DNA from: Isoetes taiwanensis
Taxonomy: Eukaryota; Streptophyta; Lycopodiopsida; Isoetales; Isoetaceae
Assembly: GCA_021234155.1 (NCBI GenBank)
Contig: JAJEKV010000071.1
Span: forward strand, 7,047,054-7,111,053
Length of the DNA: 64,000 nt
Direction: 5' to 3'
The notes below the pieces were generated by a model. The model saw nothing but the letters and a program-made list of their open reading frames with translations, did not search any database and was not told the DNA's origin. This document shows positions 12,689 to 24,319 of the stretch, one piece after another (position 1 is the stretch's first letter; every line of letters starts with the position of its first letter). Position numbers and translations under genes: made by a program.

Positions 12689-13069
12689 TCAAAATATTCT
12701 CAAACTTCGCCATTGAGTTCTGACTTCTTGCTTTTTCCTCTCGATTTCTTGTCGCGAATTGCATTCGTGATCCAACTTACCCAAACGTATCATCCCTATT
12801 TGAGGCTGCTCAATACCCATCCCTTGGCCTGGCCGGAGTCTCGGATCATCACTTCCAGTCCCAAAGTAATCCCGGGCGAAGATCGAGGCCCCCCTAGAGG
12901 GCGCTACTCCAGCCTTTAATGGCTTCGGGTTTCGATATACCTCTTCGGGCAATCCGGCATCAGACAGACGCGCTAAGAACCAGTCCGCGAAGAAACTAAA
13001 TGGCTCTGCATTTGTGCTTACCCTCGCTTTAAGATCAGAAGCTGCGTCCGCTTCTTTACAAAAAATCAA
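12689..13069 (-). CDS. Hypothetical open reading frame, 126 codons
   Basis: This is the longest frame in the window that is not caused by low complexity. The predicted product is hydrophilic and rich in charged residues, with SFFADWFLARLSDAGLPEEV near residue 26 and a Gly/Arg/Pro-rich middle (PSRGASIFARDYFGTGSDDP). It ends basic, with RQEIERKKQEV. Local GC content is higher than in the flanks. There is no signal peptide, membrane segment or zinc motif. I do not recognise the family; a retroelement Gag fragment or part of a captured gene are both possible. The ATG at 13069 is simply the first in frame, and no promoter or splice context supports it. Confidence 0.25.
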   Translation of the reverse strand: MIFCKEADAASDLKARVSTNAEPFSFFADWFLARLSDAGLPEEVYRNPKPLKAGVAPSRGASIFARDYFGTGSDDPRLRPGQGMGIEQPQIGMIRLGKLDHECNSRQEIERKKQEVRTQWRSLRIF

Positions 13070-13639
13070 ATAATCTGTTTGTACTGAAACAGATGTGCCT
13101 TAAGCGAATAAGAGTCCTGAACAAGACGGTCTCATGACTAAAAATGCTACCACGGACCGTGGAAAGCCATGACAAAAAATAGAGTCTTGTCTCATGATTT
13201 GCCTTCTAAAAACCTGTGTAAGTTTCTATTGTCAAATCCAAGCAGAACAATGCAAAAACCGCCGAACCATGAAGTGCCCTAAGAAAGCAAAAATAAAACA
13301 CAAGTGGATAATCAGAGAAAGGGCAAACGACGGGCGCTTTGTCATCGATTTAATTGCCAAGATCAAACCGCGAGCTCGCCTTTAGGGTTCCCGGTTAATC
13401 CAACTGCGCCGCCAAAAAACCTTAAAACCTCGAGATTAACCAAAGCCCTGTGAGGATGCCTGGAAGCTAGCAAACGACCGTGGAGGGAGGCGGCACGGAA
13501 CGGTGAAACAAAACGAGTAAGCCATCAAGGGAAAACTGATTGGAGTAAGATAAACATCAACCGGCAACACAAAAAATAGGCAAAATTTGGGAGTGTTGTC
13601 CGGCAAGGTGGGCAGAAAAAACACTCGTGGCGAACTCGA

Positions 13640-13775
13640 AAGGTCAGCGAAACGCTCTAAACGGAAGGAGATGCGTGATGAGCCGATGGGGATGGAGAGA
13701 AGGCGTGGTATAAAAGGCGTGAGGAAACCCAACCGCCAAACCGCCGTGATGCAAATGGCCAATTACATTAAGCCA
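13640..13775 (+). repeat. Third partial copy of the TATA-containing repeat
   Basis: The block AAACGGAAGGAGATGCGTGA, a GATGGGGATGGAGAGAAGG stretch and TATAAAAG (13709-13716) matches the end of copy 1 at about 3293-3395, in direct orientation. Similarity continues a little downstream (ACCGCCAAACCGCC against ACTAAACCGCC). Its dispersal about 10 kb away shows a dispersed repeat family rather than only a local tandem duplication. Confidence 0.5.
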
Positions 13776-15270
13776 AACGGTAAGAGGAGATGGATGTGGT
13801 GTTTTGTTGGGAAACATTATCCACTCCTGCGGTTTCTTTGATGTGTCAGTAGGCTGCCCATGATTTCTTTTACGCTTACGCTTGCCAAAAGTTTCAAGAC
13901 GCTGGCTATTCGTGCATTGAAGGGCACCAAGAAGAATAAAGGTAATCTACCATTCTTTTGTTATTATACATCCGATAATCTATAAATTTGATTTCCATGA
14001 CGTCACATGAAACAAGGTTGATGGAACTAAAGCAAAACGATAACATCCTAAGCGGAGTTAACATGAAGTCAGAGCGTTTCTTAAATCGAGTTTTGCTAAA
14101 GAAACCGCGGCAAAGTTGGATATTGATCCGGATCGATCCCAAAGTCCATTTGCACTTCTTATCATACGTTGGATGGGCATATATGCTTCATGTGAATCGA
14201 AAAAGAAGAATATATCATTGGCTGTGAGTAAGGAGTCAAAAAACATTGTGCATTGTTTATTTTGGTATAAAACAAATCCTCATTGTTGTCGCATTTAGGA
14301 AATAGAAATGCCATACTCTCTCTTCCATTGATGGCTATATTTGGCCGGAGTTTTGTATGGTGTACGTCATTGAGGTGACATGATCGCTAACCCGTATTCC
14401 TTTAAATTGAAATCCAATCCTCGTGAGCATAGTAGGCCAATAGCTTTTTAAATTTGGGAACTTGAGATTTTTTCTAAGACTTTTCCATCAATAAATTCAG
14501 GGTAATCCTTGCAATTAATGCCTTCATGGTATTATTCCTCGCTCACACTGGGCTAAGGATAATGAGCTTCTGGCGTCTACGATTCATCGTGAGGTATAAT
14601 ATTACAAAATATTTATTCTAATCTACCAAACAATCCTTTGGTTCAACATAGATCTCTCTCTCATTTGCTTTGGATTTGGGCGTAGATTGAGATGTTTTTC
14701 AAAATGCGTGAATAGTTGGGAGCAGCCATTTCTGTTACCGCACACAAGAGTCGAGACCTGGGCGTATAAGAAAAACCTCACGGATTATCTATCCTACATG
14801 TAAAAAAGATCATCTCTATTTGGCGTCAAGAATCAAGTGAGGACGTCGCCCTTACCAATTTCCATTTTGAACATTTAAGATAGCATGCAAAGCTTGAGAT
14901 GGTTTTGCATCTATATCTATGTACTTTATAATATAAGCATTAATAAGTTCCATTAAAGTAAATATACCGAAGTATCGCCTTGCTTCAAACGTGAAATTCA
15001 TATTTTTCAACTATCCCCCAAGGAATATGGCAAATATAGTGTTGAATTGTTAAGAAAGCATTACCTTATGTCAAATATCATTTCACCGATGTGCTGAATT
15101 TGTTTGAATTTATTCTAAAATTACTCATTCCTTTGAGTTTTGGAGAAGGCCAAAGGGCCTTATAGGCTTGCATCGAAAGAATTGAACGATTCGGTGCGCT
15201 AACTAATAAGTATATGCATATTTATATTGTCATTAAATAAAAAGACGTGCAAATAGCTATGCTGAAAACT
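13776..15270. other. Unassigned AT-rich sequence
   Basis: Overlapping short frames on both strands at 13900-14300 lack motifs. No RNA gene, TE terminus or splice-consistent gene was found. Confidence 0.35.
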
Positions 15271-15535
15271 CTCATAATAACCTTAGGAAATAAGCTCCCA
15301 AAAAATAAATAAGCTCGTGGAGATGAGCAATAACCTTAGGAAATAAGCCCCAAAAAATGGGGCCAGGCTCAGAGATAAGCCAAGCAAAGGCAACATAAAT
15401 ATTCGCTTAATTGTCAAGCTCCAAACATTTACATGTTACTAAATTGAAATATGCCCCAACAAGTTTAGTTTTTGATTGCATGTTCCAAACATTTACATGT
15501 TACTAAATTGTAATATATTCCCAACACGCTTCGTT
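15271..15535 (+). repeat. Two short direct duplications
   Basis: AATAACCTTAGGAAATAAGC occurs at about 15276 and 15330. CCAAACATTTACATGTTACT followed by AAATTG occurs at about 15421 and 15484. Both pairs are close tandem direct repeats with spacings of about 55-65 bp. They lie just upstream of a Helitron 3' end and may be part of that element. Confidence 0.55.
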
Positions 15536-15539
15536 GATT

Positions 15540-15608
15540 GCACGAAGCTCAACATTTGGCGATAAAGAGTTAACTGGTGCTCAAAGAACGTGGGCAATCG
15601 TGAACTAG
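15540..15608 (+). mobile_element. Helitron 3' terminus abutting the next element
   Basis: The stretch with AGCTCAACATTTGG, GCTCAAAGAACGTGGGCAAT and final CTAG (15605-15608) parallels the tail of the element ending at 29209 (GGCTCAACTTATG, CCCAAAGAACGCTGGCACC, CTAG). The hairpin is decayed. The next base begins TCTTATATTATAAAG of another element, so two elements lie head-to-tail without a spacer. The 5' end of this upstream element was not found. Confidence 0.5.
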
Positions 15609-17890
15609 TCTTATATTATAAAGTTTTAGCCGCATGTCAAGTGAACTCAAACCTAATTTGGATGGTTGAGATCAACTAATCGTGATCCAAGACCGGATCA
15701 ATACACTTTACTCCCACCATCATGATTGGGCCATGCCCCATCGTCCGGGTGAAAGGAAGCTGAAAAGGAAAAGGGAGGAGAAAGGCAAACGAAAGGCAAA
15801 AGGCAATCTAAAAGTGGGAAAAGAAAGAAAGGGCGCTGAAAGGGAAAAGAGCAATTAAAAAAGGAAGGGAAAAATAAAGAAAAAGGACACTACAAAAAAT
15901 GAGAAGATGGAAAGGATGAGGATAGGAGCAAAAGGAAGCTGAAAAGGATGAGGAAAAGGCAGAGAGGAGGAAGGAAAAGAAAAGGAAAAAGAAAAGAAAA
16001 AGGGAAAAAGGAAAAAGAAAGGGAGGATTAGGAGTTTAAAAGGAACATTGGGAAAGGGGAAGAGGAAAAAGGTGGGGAAAAAGGAGAAAAAGGAGAGAAA
16101 AGGGCAAAGGAACGCGAAAAGCACGGTAAAAGGGAAAAGAAATGGCAAAAAGCATAAAAAGAGAAAGGAAAAGAAAAGGGAGAAAAAGAAATGAAAAAAG
16201 GGACAAGACAAAAAAAAGGAGAAGAGGGAAAGGGTGAGGACAGGAGTAAAAGGGAAGGGAAAAGGGATGAGGAAAGGGTAGAGAGAAGGGGAAGGAAAAG
16301 GAAAAGAGAAAAGAGGAAAAGGCAAAAGGAGAGAGGAGGAGGGATGGTAAGCAATGGGAAAGGGGAAGAGGAAAAAAGCTGGGAAAGGAGAAAAAAAAAA
16401 AGAAGGGAAAAAAGGACACTTAAAACAAAAAAGGAAAGCAGATAAAGTGGGGGATAAAAGGATGGAAAGGGAAAAGGGAGGGAGGGGCAAAAGGGGAAAA
16501 GGCCTTAGGGCAAAGAGAAATAAAGGAATGGAAAAAGACATGAGAAAAGAAAGGGAAAAGATAAGAGAGGGAAATGGAAGGGAAAAGGACACGAATAAAG
16601 CGAGAGAAAGGGGTCGAGGATATAAAAAGGGAAGGGAAAAAGGCCATTAGTAAAAAAAAAGAAAGAAAAAGACAAAGGAAAAGGGAAAAAAGGGGAAAGG
16701 GAAGCGTATGGGGATGGAATGGGAGAAAAGAAAAATAAAATAAAGTAACCGAAAAAAAAAAGGAATGTGGAAATGGAGGGTGGGAGGAAGGAAAAGGAAA
16801 TGGAAAATGGAAAGGGGGGAAATGGAAAAGGAAAGTGGAACAAAAGGAAGAAGGAAGGAAGGAAAAGAATGAAAAATGAATGGAAAACCAAGGAAAATGG
16901 AAGGAAAGGAAAGATGGAAAGAAAAAGGAAAGAAAAGGACCCAGGAAAGAAGGAAAAGAAACGGAAAAGAGGAAGAAAGGAAAAAAAAAAGGACCACAAA
17001 GGAGGAAGACCAACACAAGGAAGGACAAGGAGGAAAAAGAAGGAAAAGGAAAGGAAAGGAGGAAAGGAAAGGAAAAAGAAAGAAAAGACCACGGAAAAGG
17101 AACGCACGAACGGAAGGAAAATGAAACGGAGGAAGGAACGGAGGAACGAAAACCCAGACAAAGAAAAATGGAGAAAGAAGGAAGACCTGGCACAAGAAGG
17201 AAAAGGAAAAGGAAAGAAAATGGAACGGAAAGAGGAAAGGGAAAGGAAAAGGAAAACCACAACGGAGGAAGTGGAAGGAAGAAAAGGAAATGGAAATGGA
17301 ATGGAATGGAAAAGGAAGAAAGAAGGAAAAGGTGGAAGGAAACCGGACGGCCGGAAAGGACGGACGGAAATAACCCGATGGACAATGAAGGAAGAATGGA
17401 GGAAGGAGGACGGAGGGATGGACAGGGATGAGCCGAACACGAGCCGGAAATGGAATGGACGGACGAAGGAAGACATGGAAGACCGGAACGGAGGAAGGGA
17501 GGAGGAAAAGATTCAAAGGACCAACAGAATGGATAAAGAGGATGGATCGACGAAAATGAAGAAATGGAAGGAATGGAGTGGATGGAAGGAAGGACGAAGG
17601 AAGGAGTGGAAGGAAAGAAAGGAGGAAAAGGATGGAATGAAAAGGAGCAGTGATGAATGGATCTTAGGGACCTGGATCAGATTAGAAGTCAACATCTCAT
17701 TTATGAAGGACGGATCCCCGGAATGGAAATGGAGGAAGGAATGGATGGAAATGGAATGGAGGAAATGAAATGGACGGAATGGATGGAAAGAAGTGGCCCA
17801 GTGGATAGGACATGGAATGGAGGAGGAAGGATGGATCTTAATGAAAGATTGGATGTAATGGAAGGAATGGAGGGAATGGAATGGATTTAA
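15609..17890 (+). mobile_element. Polypurine Helitron A (3' end not found)
   Basis: It starts TCTTATATTATAAAGTTTTAGC at 15609 and shares the family head: the CTAATTTGGATGGTTGAGAT block, then CCACCATCATGATTGG near 15717. From about 15755 to 17890 the plus strand is nearly all A/G with no protein-coding character. The segment AAAGGAACATTGGGAAAGG at about 16040 recurs at about 35000 in the 34548-36798 element, so their left halves are copies of each other. After about 16770 the tract changes to GGAA/GGAAT-type repeats. No hairpin plus CTRR terminus was found after the tract, so the right boundary is the end of the purine-rich DNA. Confidence 0.7.
16770..17890 (+). repeat. GGAA/GGAAT-rich satellite-like segment
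   Basis: Irregular repeats of GGAAATGGA, GGAATGGA and GGAAGGAAAGGA dominate, with inserted GAC and CACG words. This differs from the AAAAGGGAAAAGG style of the adjoining tract. Stop codons are absent on the opposite strand because they need mixed purine/pyrimidine words, so the long frames across it are not genes. Confidence 0.6.
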
Positions 17891-19519
17891 CGGCAGATGG
17901 AATGCCAACTTTAAAGACTGATGAGCCGCCAGAATATGAAAACCATTCTCGGCTGGTCCAGAACCCGACTGAAAAGCTTCGCCGTATTGTTTCACCCGTT
18001 TTGATCGCTTTCAATACTTAATTAGATTGTGAAACCTGGTATCTCCAGTTTGACGGTCTTCCAAACGGAAATTAAAGGACCTCCCTGTGATCGGTTTCGT
18101 GACCCGATAATGAGAAATGCTGGACCGCTTCAAAATGATTGGTTTTGATCAAAACCATGGATATAAATCGAAATCCCACCTAATTAACGGCGGAAGATAA
18201 CTGATAATGGTTTTGCCGCGAAAACCCTTCATGATGAATCTTATGGTTTATGGTTCAGGCATATGATGTTGATGATGCAGTTTAACGCAAAAAATATCCG
18301 AAAGAACCTTAATTTCAAGATACACGTTGTATGATGCATTGTTCAGTCTTGAGATCCAGTTTATCGATGTCTATAATTAATACCCAATTTAACCTTTCCC
18401 CGCTTTGATGACGTATAAACATAAATCTCATATCGGTTCTCAATATCTCACCAACAACCTCGTTAATCTTTACAAGCAAATGTTTGTCTTATTAATTCTA
18501 CTATTTCTTTGCAAAGACCTTTATGGCGCTATCGTAAACCTTTCGATTCTTTCTTCATGGTTTCAAAATGATCCTCGAGGGAAAATTACCAACGGTCGAA
18601 GAAGAGGGTGTTTTTATGACCCAACATGTCTTTATTTACAAAACCGCGATTTCATTATTGTATATTACTATAGTCAAGCATCCTGTCCTTCTTCTTCTTT
18701 AGACATGGACGAGGAATAATGAATAAACAAGCAAAACATAAACAAGAAATTGCGCGAGGCGTAATAACCCTTCACCGATATGTTGTTAAATTATGATGAA
18801 ATTTTATAGCCAAATGGATAATCATTATTCTTAATTTCTAAATTTTAATACAAATAACATTTATGTAACCCCACCTCAATGCTACTTCACCATAAGTCCA
18901 TTTCCATAATGTCTTCAACACCCTTTCGGCACGTACGCGTCCCCAAAATGAACTGATTAAAACCTGCACGGAAAACCAGCTGATTTTATAACAATTCATT
19001 ATGTCAATAAAACCAGCGGTCTTTGATGGTAAAACAGTCCATAATTTTTTATACTAATTTTAAAATTTTAAACTAGTCGGTAAAATTATCACTTCAGTTT
19101 ATAAAGATGGTTTCACCATACTGATTTTGTAAAATCATTGCCAGTTCATATTTAATTACAATAAATTTCGACAGTATAATGGTTTTTGAAATCACCAATA
19201 GTTTGAAAGATGTTTTAAGATATGTTGATTTTGGTAAACGTTAGTTCACCATACTTAATTATGCCTGGCCTCATCTTTAAATGGTTTCTTTAAAATCATC
19301 ATTAATTTGATGCTTTACATAATGTTTTCACATTATAATTTTAGATCGGCATGTTTTGCTGAAACAAGCATTACATATGTTTTTCAACATAATTTTAATG
19401 TATCAAGTTTTGTTGTTAGTTCAAACTATGTTGGTTTATTTCCTCGTGGCGTTTGTTAATATTTTTTTGCACCTAGTTTTGTACCTATTACACAATTGTC
19501 CCCAGCCCTAACATCATTA
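17891..19519. other. Unassigned AT-rich sequence
   Basis: A 104-codon plus-strand frame at 18405-18719 lacks motifs and splice support. The segment 18960-19420 is strongly AT-rich with degenerate internal repetition (TTTGGTAAA, TTCACCATA). No terminal repeat or RNA gene was seen. Confidence 0.35.
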
Positions 19520-21313
19520 CTAACTGTAATGTGTCAGCCAAGGTTGAGCCCTGAAATGCTTTGGATGAGAAAAAGCCCTATCCTTCCCTTTATTCTTATC
19601 CCAGATTTCTATTTTTCTTATTTTCATTTCATTTCTATGTTTCCTTTGTTTTCCTTATCCTTTCCCTCTTCCCCTTCCCCTCTGCCCCCGATAACTTTTC
19701 CTTCCCTTTGTTCTTTCTCCACCTTTTCCCCCTCTTTCTCTCTCTTTCTTTGCCCTTTTCCTCCCCCTCTTTCTCTTTTATGTCCTTCTAATCTCTTTTT
19801 TCCATATGTCTTCCTTTCTTCAACCTTTTACTCTTTTCACTCTTTTTCCATGCTCTATTTTTCTTCCTCCCACTCTTTTTCCTCCTTTTGTGTGCCATTT
19901 TCCTTCCATTTTTCTCCCTCCCCCTGCCTATATGCCCTTTTACCTTCCCCTCTTTCCATCTCCCTCAATCTCTTTTCCCCCTCTTCCCCTCTTTTTCCAT
20001 TTCAACTTTTCTCTCCTCTTTTTCCATCTTCCCTTTCCTTTTTCCCACAAATTTCCTCTCTCTTTCCCCCCTCTTTTTCCATTCTATTCTTTCTCTCTAT
20101 GCCCTTTTTCTCCTAATCTTTTCTTTTTCTTTTCCATTTTTCCTGATAAGCCTTTTCCTAATCTTTTCCCTCCTCCCCAGGTAATTTTCCCTTTTCCTTA
20201 ACCCTCTTCCTTTTTCTTTTCCTTTCCTCATGTCCTTTTCTCTTCTTCCTCTCCCTCCATCACTCCCCTGCTTCCCCTCCCCTTTCCCCCCCCTTTTTCC
20301 CCGCTTTTCTCTTGATTTGACTTTTCTTTCGCTTTCCTCCCCCCATGGTCAATCCTTTTCCTCAGACTCTTTCTCCCCTCCTTTTCTTTTCCTTTTCCCT
20401 CCCCTTTTCCATGCATTTATTTTATTCCTCTTATTCTATAACTCCATTTTCCTCCTTTTTCCCCTATCCTTTCTCTGTCTTCTTTTTCTCCCTTTTTCTC
20501 TTCACCACTTCTCCCTTTTCCTCCTCTTTCCTCTTCCCCATGCCCGTCCCCCCTTCTGCTTTCCCCTCTTCTTTTTTCCTTTGTGACTTTTAATCTAGGG
20601 TTCCTCTTTCCTCCCTTTCTCCCTTTCTCCTTTTCTTTCTTTCCTCACTCTTCCCTTTTTCTATGTCCCTTTTCTTTTTCCCCCTCCTCCCATCCTTTTT
20701 CTTGTTCCCCTCTTGTCCCTTCCCTTCCTCTCATCTTTTTCCAACCTTTCACTCTTCCCCTCTTTCTTGATTGCTGCTTCCTTCTCCCTTTCCTCCCTTT
20801 TTTCCCTTTTTCCTGCATGCCATTCTGGTTCCCTTCCTTTTTCCTCTTCCTCAACGCTTTCTCTTTTTTCCCCTTTTCCCATGCTCCTTTCCTTTTCCCA
20901 TGCTTTTTTCTCCCCTTTCCATGCTTTTTTCTCCTTCATTTTCTCCTTTTTTCAACCTTTTTTCCTCTTCTCTTTTTTTTTTCAGTTCTTTCCATTTACC
21001 TTCTTTTCCACTTCACCTCCTCCTTCCCTATGCCATGCTCTTCTTTCCTCTTATCCTCATCTTTTTCTTTTCCTTTTAATTCCTTTTTCCTTTTTCCCTG
21101 TTTTTGCTCTTCACATTCTCTCTCTCTTTCCACTTCCGCTCCTTTTCCCCTTTTCATTTAATTCCCCTTTAAGAGATCAAGCATGACCAATCACAGTTGT
21201 TGCGGTCGTGCAATAAATCTAGGGCCTTCTCGGATGATCCCGTGATGATCTCTGGCCATTCTAAACAGGGGCTCGATGTATCTACGACTTAAATATAACA
21301 TTGAAATACAAGA
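19520..21313 (-). mobile_element. Polypurine Helitron B (minus strand)
   Basis: Read on the minus strand it begins at 21313 with TCTTGTATTTCAATGTTATA. It then shows ACATCGAGCCCC, GAATGGCC, GAGATCATC and GTGATTGGTCATGC, the same order as the head of the element at 27096. The interior (about 19600-21170) is polypyrimidine on the plus strand, hence polypurine on the element strand. Its tail reads AAAGCATTTCAGGGCTCAAC and CACATTACAG, ending TTAG at 19523-19520. This parallels the tail ending at 29209, although the hairpin is eroded. The base before TC is A, as expected for Helitron insertion. Length is about 1.8 kb. No Rep/helicase coding capacity. Confidence 0.68.
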
Positions 21314-21852
21314 TTTTTAAGTACGGCTAACTAGTACCAACAATCACTATGTTCAAATCTTCTGAATGTAAAAGCACTATTTTTCTAAAACAGCGCCCTT
21401 TGCTTTTTTGCTGCCCCTTAGGGGCGTAAACCCTTTGTTTATAGCTTTTGCACATCCGGCGCCAATATCCCTACGAGTATGTTGCGACCGCCTAAACCTT
21501 CTATCTCAAACCGTACACCCCGGTAAAGAACTCGACGCCCCATTTTGAAGCGCTTTCCTTTGTTGTGCTCCTAAGGTGCTTTCTGTGGAGATCGGCAGTG
21601 AGAACCGGTTGAATCGCACTTAGGTAATGTTATTCTTCAGATTTACTTTGTTTTAGGTTGAAATGATGTTAGGAATTATTTTCCAGTGTCGGCAATGGAG
21701 CCCGAGTGATCAAGGTTACAAAAGCGTTGTCCTCGTAGTAATGGGTTAGATTCATACTCCACCTTAGATGACAATCTTATCCGCCTCTTTGCTTCCTATG
21801 GATGTTTACTTGAGGCCAATCAAGGTTTTAACGGAATGGCAAAACCAAGCAT
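21314..21852. other. Unassigned spacer between Helitrons
   Basis: No gene was recognised. A perfect short hairpin GCCCCTTAGGGGC lies at about 21412-21424 but is not followed by CTRR at the right distance, so it is not treated as a Helitron end. Confidence 0.35.
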
Positions 21853-24319
21853 ATCCTATATTATAATGTTTTAGTGTGTGTCTTGAACATTGCCCTAAAA
21901 TTTTCAACGGCCCGGTTGACCTAAGATTTTGGATTCGTGTGAATTTGTTTAGGGTTCCCGCGGCTTGATCGAGGACCCGGGAGGAGGAGGTAGAGGCGGA
22001 TCTGCGCTTTATCACAATCTTCTAAAGCATGAATGCGTTGGCGGCTAGCTCAGTTTTTGCTTAAAATTAAGCGGTCCGATAGCCCGGTCTTACCATTCTC
22101 CGTCTGATTTTCCTACCTATTCAAGCAAATGAAAAACACGCGTGGTTATGAATTCTTTGCAGGTTAAGATATCACAAGCTCTTCTTTTCTAAGAGGCTTA
22201 TCTGCCGCAGATGTTCATGACATGATAGAAGGCATCGGCCGATCTATTGAGATGTTTAAGTAGCTACGCATCCATTTTTTTAAAGATCAGAAATTATTGT
22301 GTCTTTTGGGCAAATCATTAGAGCAAGCAACCTTCCATTACTTTTTACAGGTAAATAACTTCTCAGCTCTTCATATTATTATTTTAAACTCTTCACATGA
22401 TGGAATTAGTCATAAAATTTAGGTTTCTATGCAAAGCTGAAGGTTAATCTATCATATATCAAAGTGTGATCTTCTTATGTCTGCATTTAATAGGCCTAAA
22501 GAAAACAGAAGATAGTCCTCCTTCCGGCACATATCAGAAGAGAGTACAAGCATATGAAGGATCTGTCGATGATTTGCAGGTATGTAAACATGATTGATGA
22601 CCTTCAACTATTGATCTAACTCCATTGCCTAGAGATAAACTCTCGCGTTGTTTCTAAATATATGGTAAGGAAATCATGTGATATCAAATGAAAGCTCAAT
22701 ACTCAACTCTTTGAAACCCAATGACATGACGTAGATCATCACAATTGGAGAATTTATAAACAAGAAATTGTAATTGCAAAATCATGTGTGCACCTTTTCT
22801 TTGAAGCTTTGCCGCACCAACAGGAAAACGAATCTGCAAACAATGTATGGCATCTTCTATTCATAACAGATTCTGGCATAGAAATAGACCCTTAACTTCC
22901 ATGGCCTTTGTTGTAAAAGTTAGCAAAATCAGGCGGGACTTTCTATGCACTTGGAATGGTGTACCTGCATAACAAGGTAATCAGCTCTGTCTAAAAGTAA
23001 AAATTATGGACTATAACAAGCAAGATCCCCATGATGAAGTTCAACAAATCATAGAGAGTCTAGAGATATTTGACATTTCGAGGCAATAGCTAGCGATGAA
23101 ACGTGACCCATAGAATTGTGACCACGAAAATGTCAAAACCGTAAATTGCTTAAAGAAGCAAAGACGTACATGCACAAATGTGCATATTGTAAATTTGTTG
23201 TAAATAGACTGATGTAGAGATGACTGAAGAAAGATAGGAGAGACAGACTTCAGACATTACAATGTGTTTTTCTATATGTGATGATAATTGTCAATAAGAA
23301 CTTCTGTAAATGATAGACTATTGCATATTAATGTGTTGATTATCTATTAGCAAAGAAGTTGCTGATACGAGTATAAGACCCAGCAATAACAACATCAATC
23401 TTCAGTCTAGGCATCTTATCCTGCATAACAACAATCAGCTACCGATACACTTGGAGCACATGAGCTTGCATTATCTATGTATCTATGTTTAGTTAATCTA
23501 AAATAACCAGCTAATAGTCTGACTTCTGTATAGTGCCATAGAATGACACAAATCATATTCCTTTCAGAATTGTGCTTTTGATTATCACACAAAAAACCGA
23601 GGGAGATTCTCGATTGCTGGGTCACCAAAACTTTTTAAAACTCGAGGTATGTTGATTTGCTTACAAAGAAAAAAGATGTTGAATGTTCTTTGTTATTGAT
23701 CTTAACGTTTCCTTGCTATTGATCTTGAATCAGTTGATGAGCTAGAGAAATCAAAGCGAAATGCATACCATCGAGAATGGTATGCAAAGTTCTCAGGACC
23801 AGAATGGAGAGTATGAGAATGAAATTAAATGCATAGCAAAGCACATGTTATGCAGATCAGCCTGCGCACAGAAAAGACACCTTAAAATCGAAGACGTGAT
23901 CTAATGCAACAGAACAGTGACAAACTGGCAAGGACCCATCTCTGCTGCATGCTACAGTTGGTGAGACAGACACCAAAACTCTATGACAATCAAAGGTAGG
24001 TTTTGCCTGGAGCACCTCCTGTTCTTCACATATTGATTTCGGCAATGGTAGAAACTGTATATAAATTTCTTGAAGTTTTTACCCATCTGATCTCAAACAC
24101 AGTTTTTTCTTCTAGGTCCATTTTGGTGCTAATACAATAGTCTTATAGTGCTGTATTGCTGAGGGTTAGGACGACAAATTGCATCAAGGTCTTCATGATA
24201 TAAAGCACTATACAAAAAATTGAAGTCCAAATTGCACATCATTAATGTTGTATGAAGCTTACAATGTTGGAGCCAATAACTGTCTTAGAGCCCAACAATG
24301 TTGGGCACCATTACTCTAA
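21853..24319 (+). mobile_element. Gene-fragment-carrying Helitron
   Basis: The 5' end is TCCTATATTATAATGTTTTAG at 21853-21873, preceded by A. The 3' end shows a perfect hairpin GCCCAACAATGTTGGGC (24290-24306 region), then ACCATTACT and CTAA at 24316-24319, followed by T. Both ends meet Helitron rules: 5' TC, a hairpin about 10 nt before CTRR, and an A|T target. The head also contains GCCCTAAAA, shared with the elements at 38216 and 54712. There is no purine tract; the interior holds phase-consistent exons. A second plausible terminus lies at 25094, so the element may be longer or nested. No RepHel protein is encoded, so it is non-autonomous. Confidence 0.6.
22029..22844 (+). pseudogene. Unidentified multi-exon gene (fragment) inside Helitron
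   Basis: Exons with GT-AG borders join in phase. One ends at 22259 after ...LSAADVHDMIEGIGRSIEMF. Then 22286-22350 (65 nt) reads KSEIIVSFGQIIRASNLPLL plus FTG. Then 22494-22579 (86 nt) reads LKKTEDSPPSGTYQKRVQAY plus EGSVDDLQ. Then 22824-22844 (21 nt) reads ENESANN. The intron phases match at each junction, which is unlikely by chance. A possible first exon starts ATG at 22029 (MNALAASS). A possible last exon ends near 22995. The product looks helical and hydrophilic with no signal peptide or catalytic motif that I recognise. Because it lies between Helitron termini it is probably a captured copy, but a resident gene with a Helitron nearby cannot be excluded. Confidence 0.5.

Noticed and set aside
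16420-17516. Open frames of about 290-320 codons on the minus strand, and a 333-codon plus-strand frame at 16767-17768
   Set aside because: They lie in polypurine/polypyrimidine DNA. Stop codons TAA, TAG and TGA need both T and a purine, so they are nearly absent on the pyrimidine strand. The products are only Phe/Ser/Leu/Pro or Lys/Glu/Gly/Arg low-complexity strings.
19496-21186. Plus-strand Phe/Pro/Ser-rich frames resembling membrane proteins
   Set aside because: Polypyrimidine DNA of the minus-strand Helitron; apparent hydrophobicity only reflects TTT/TTC/CTC/CCC codons.
21412-21424. Hairpin GCCCCTTAGGGGC as a Helitron terminator
   Set aside because: No CTRR about 10 nt downstream and no tail similarity.
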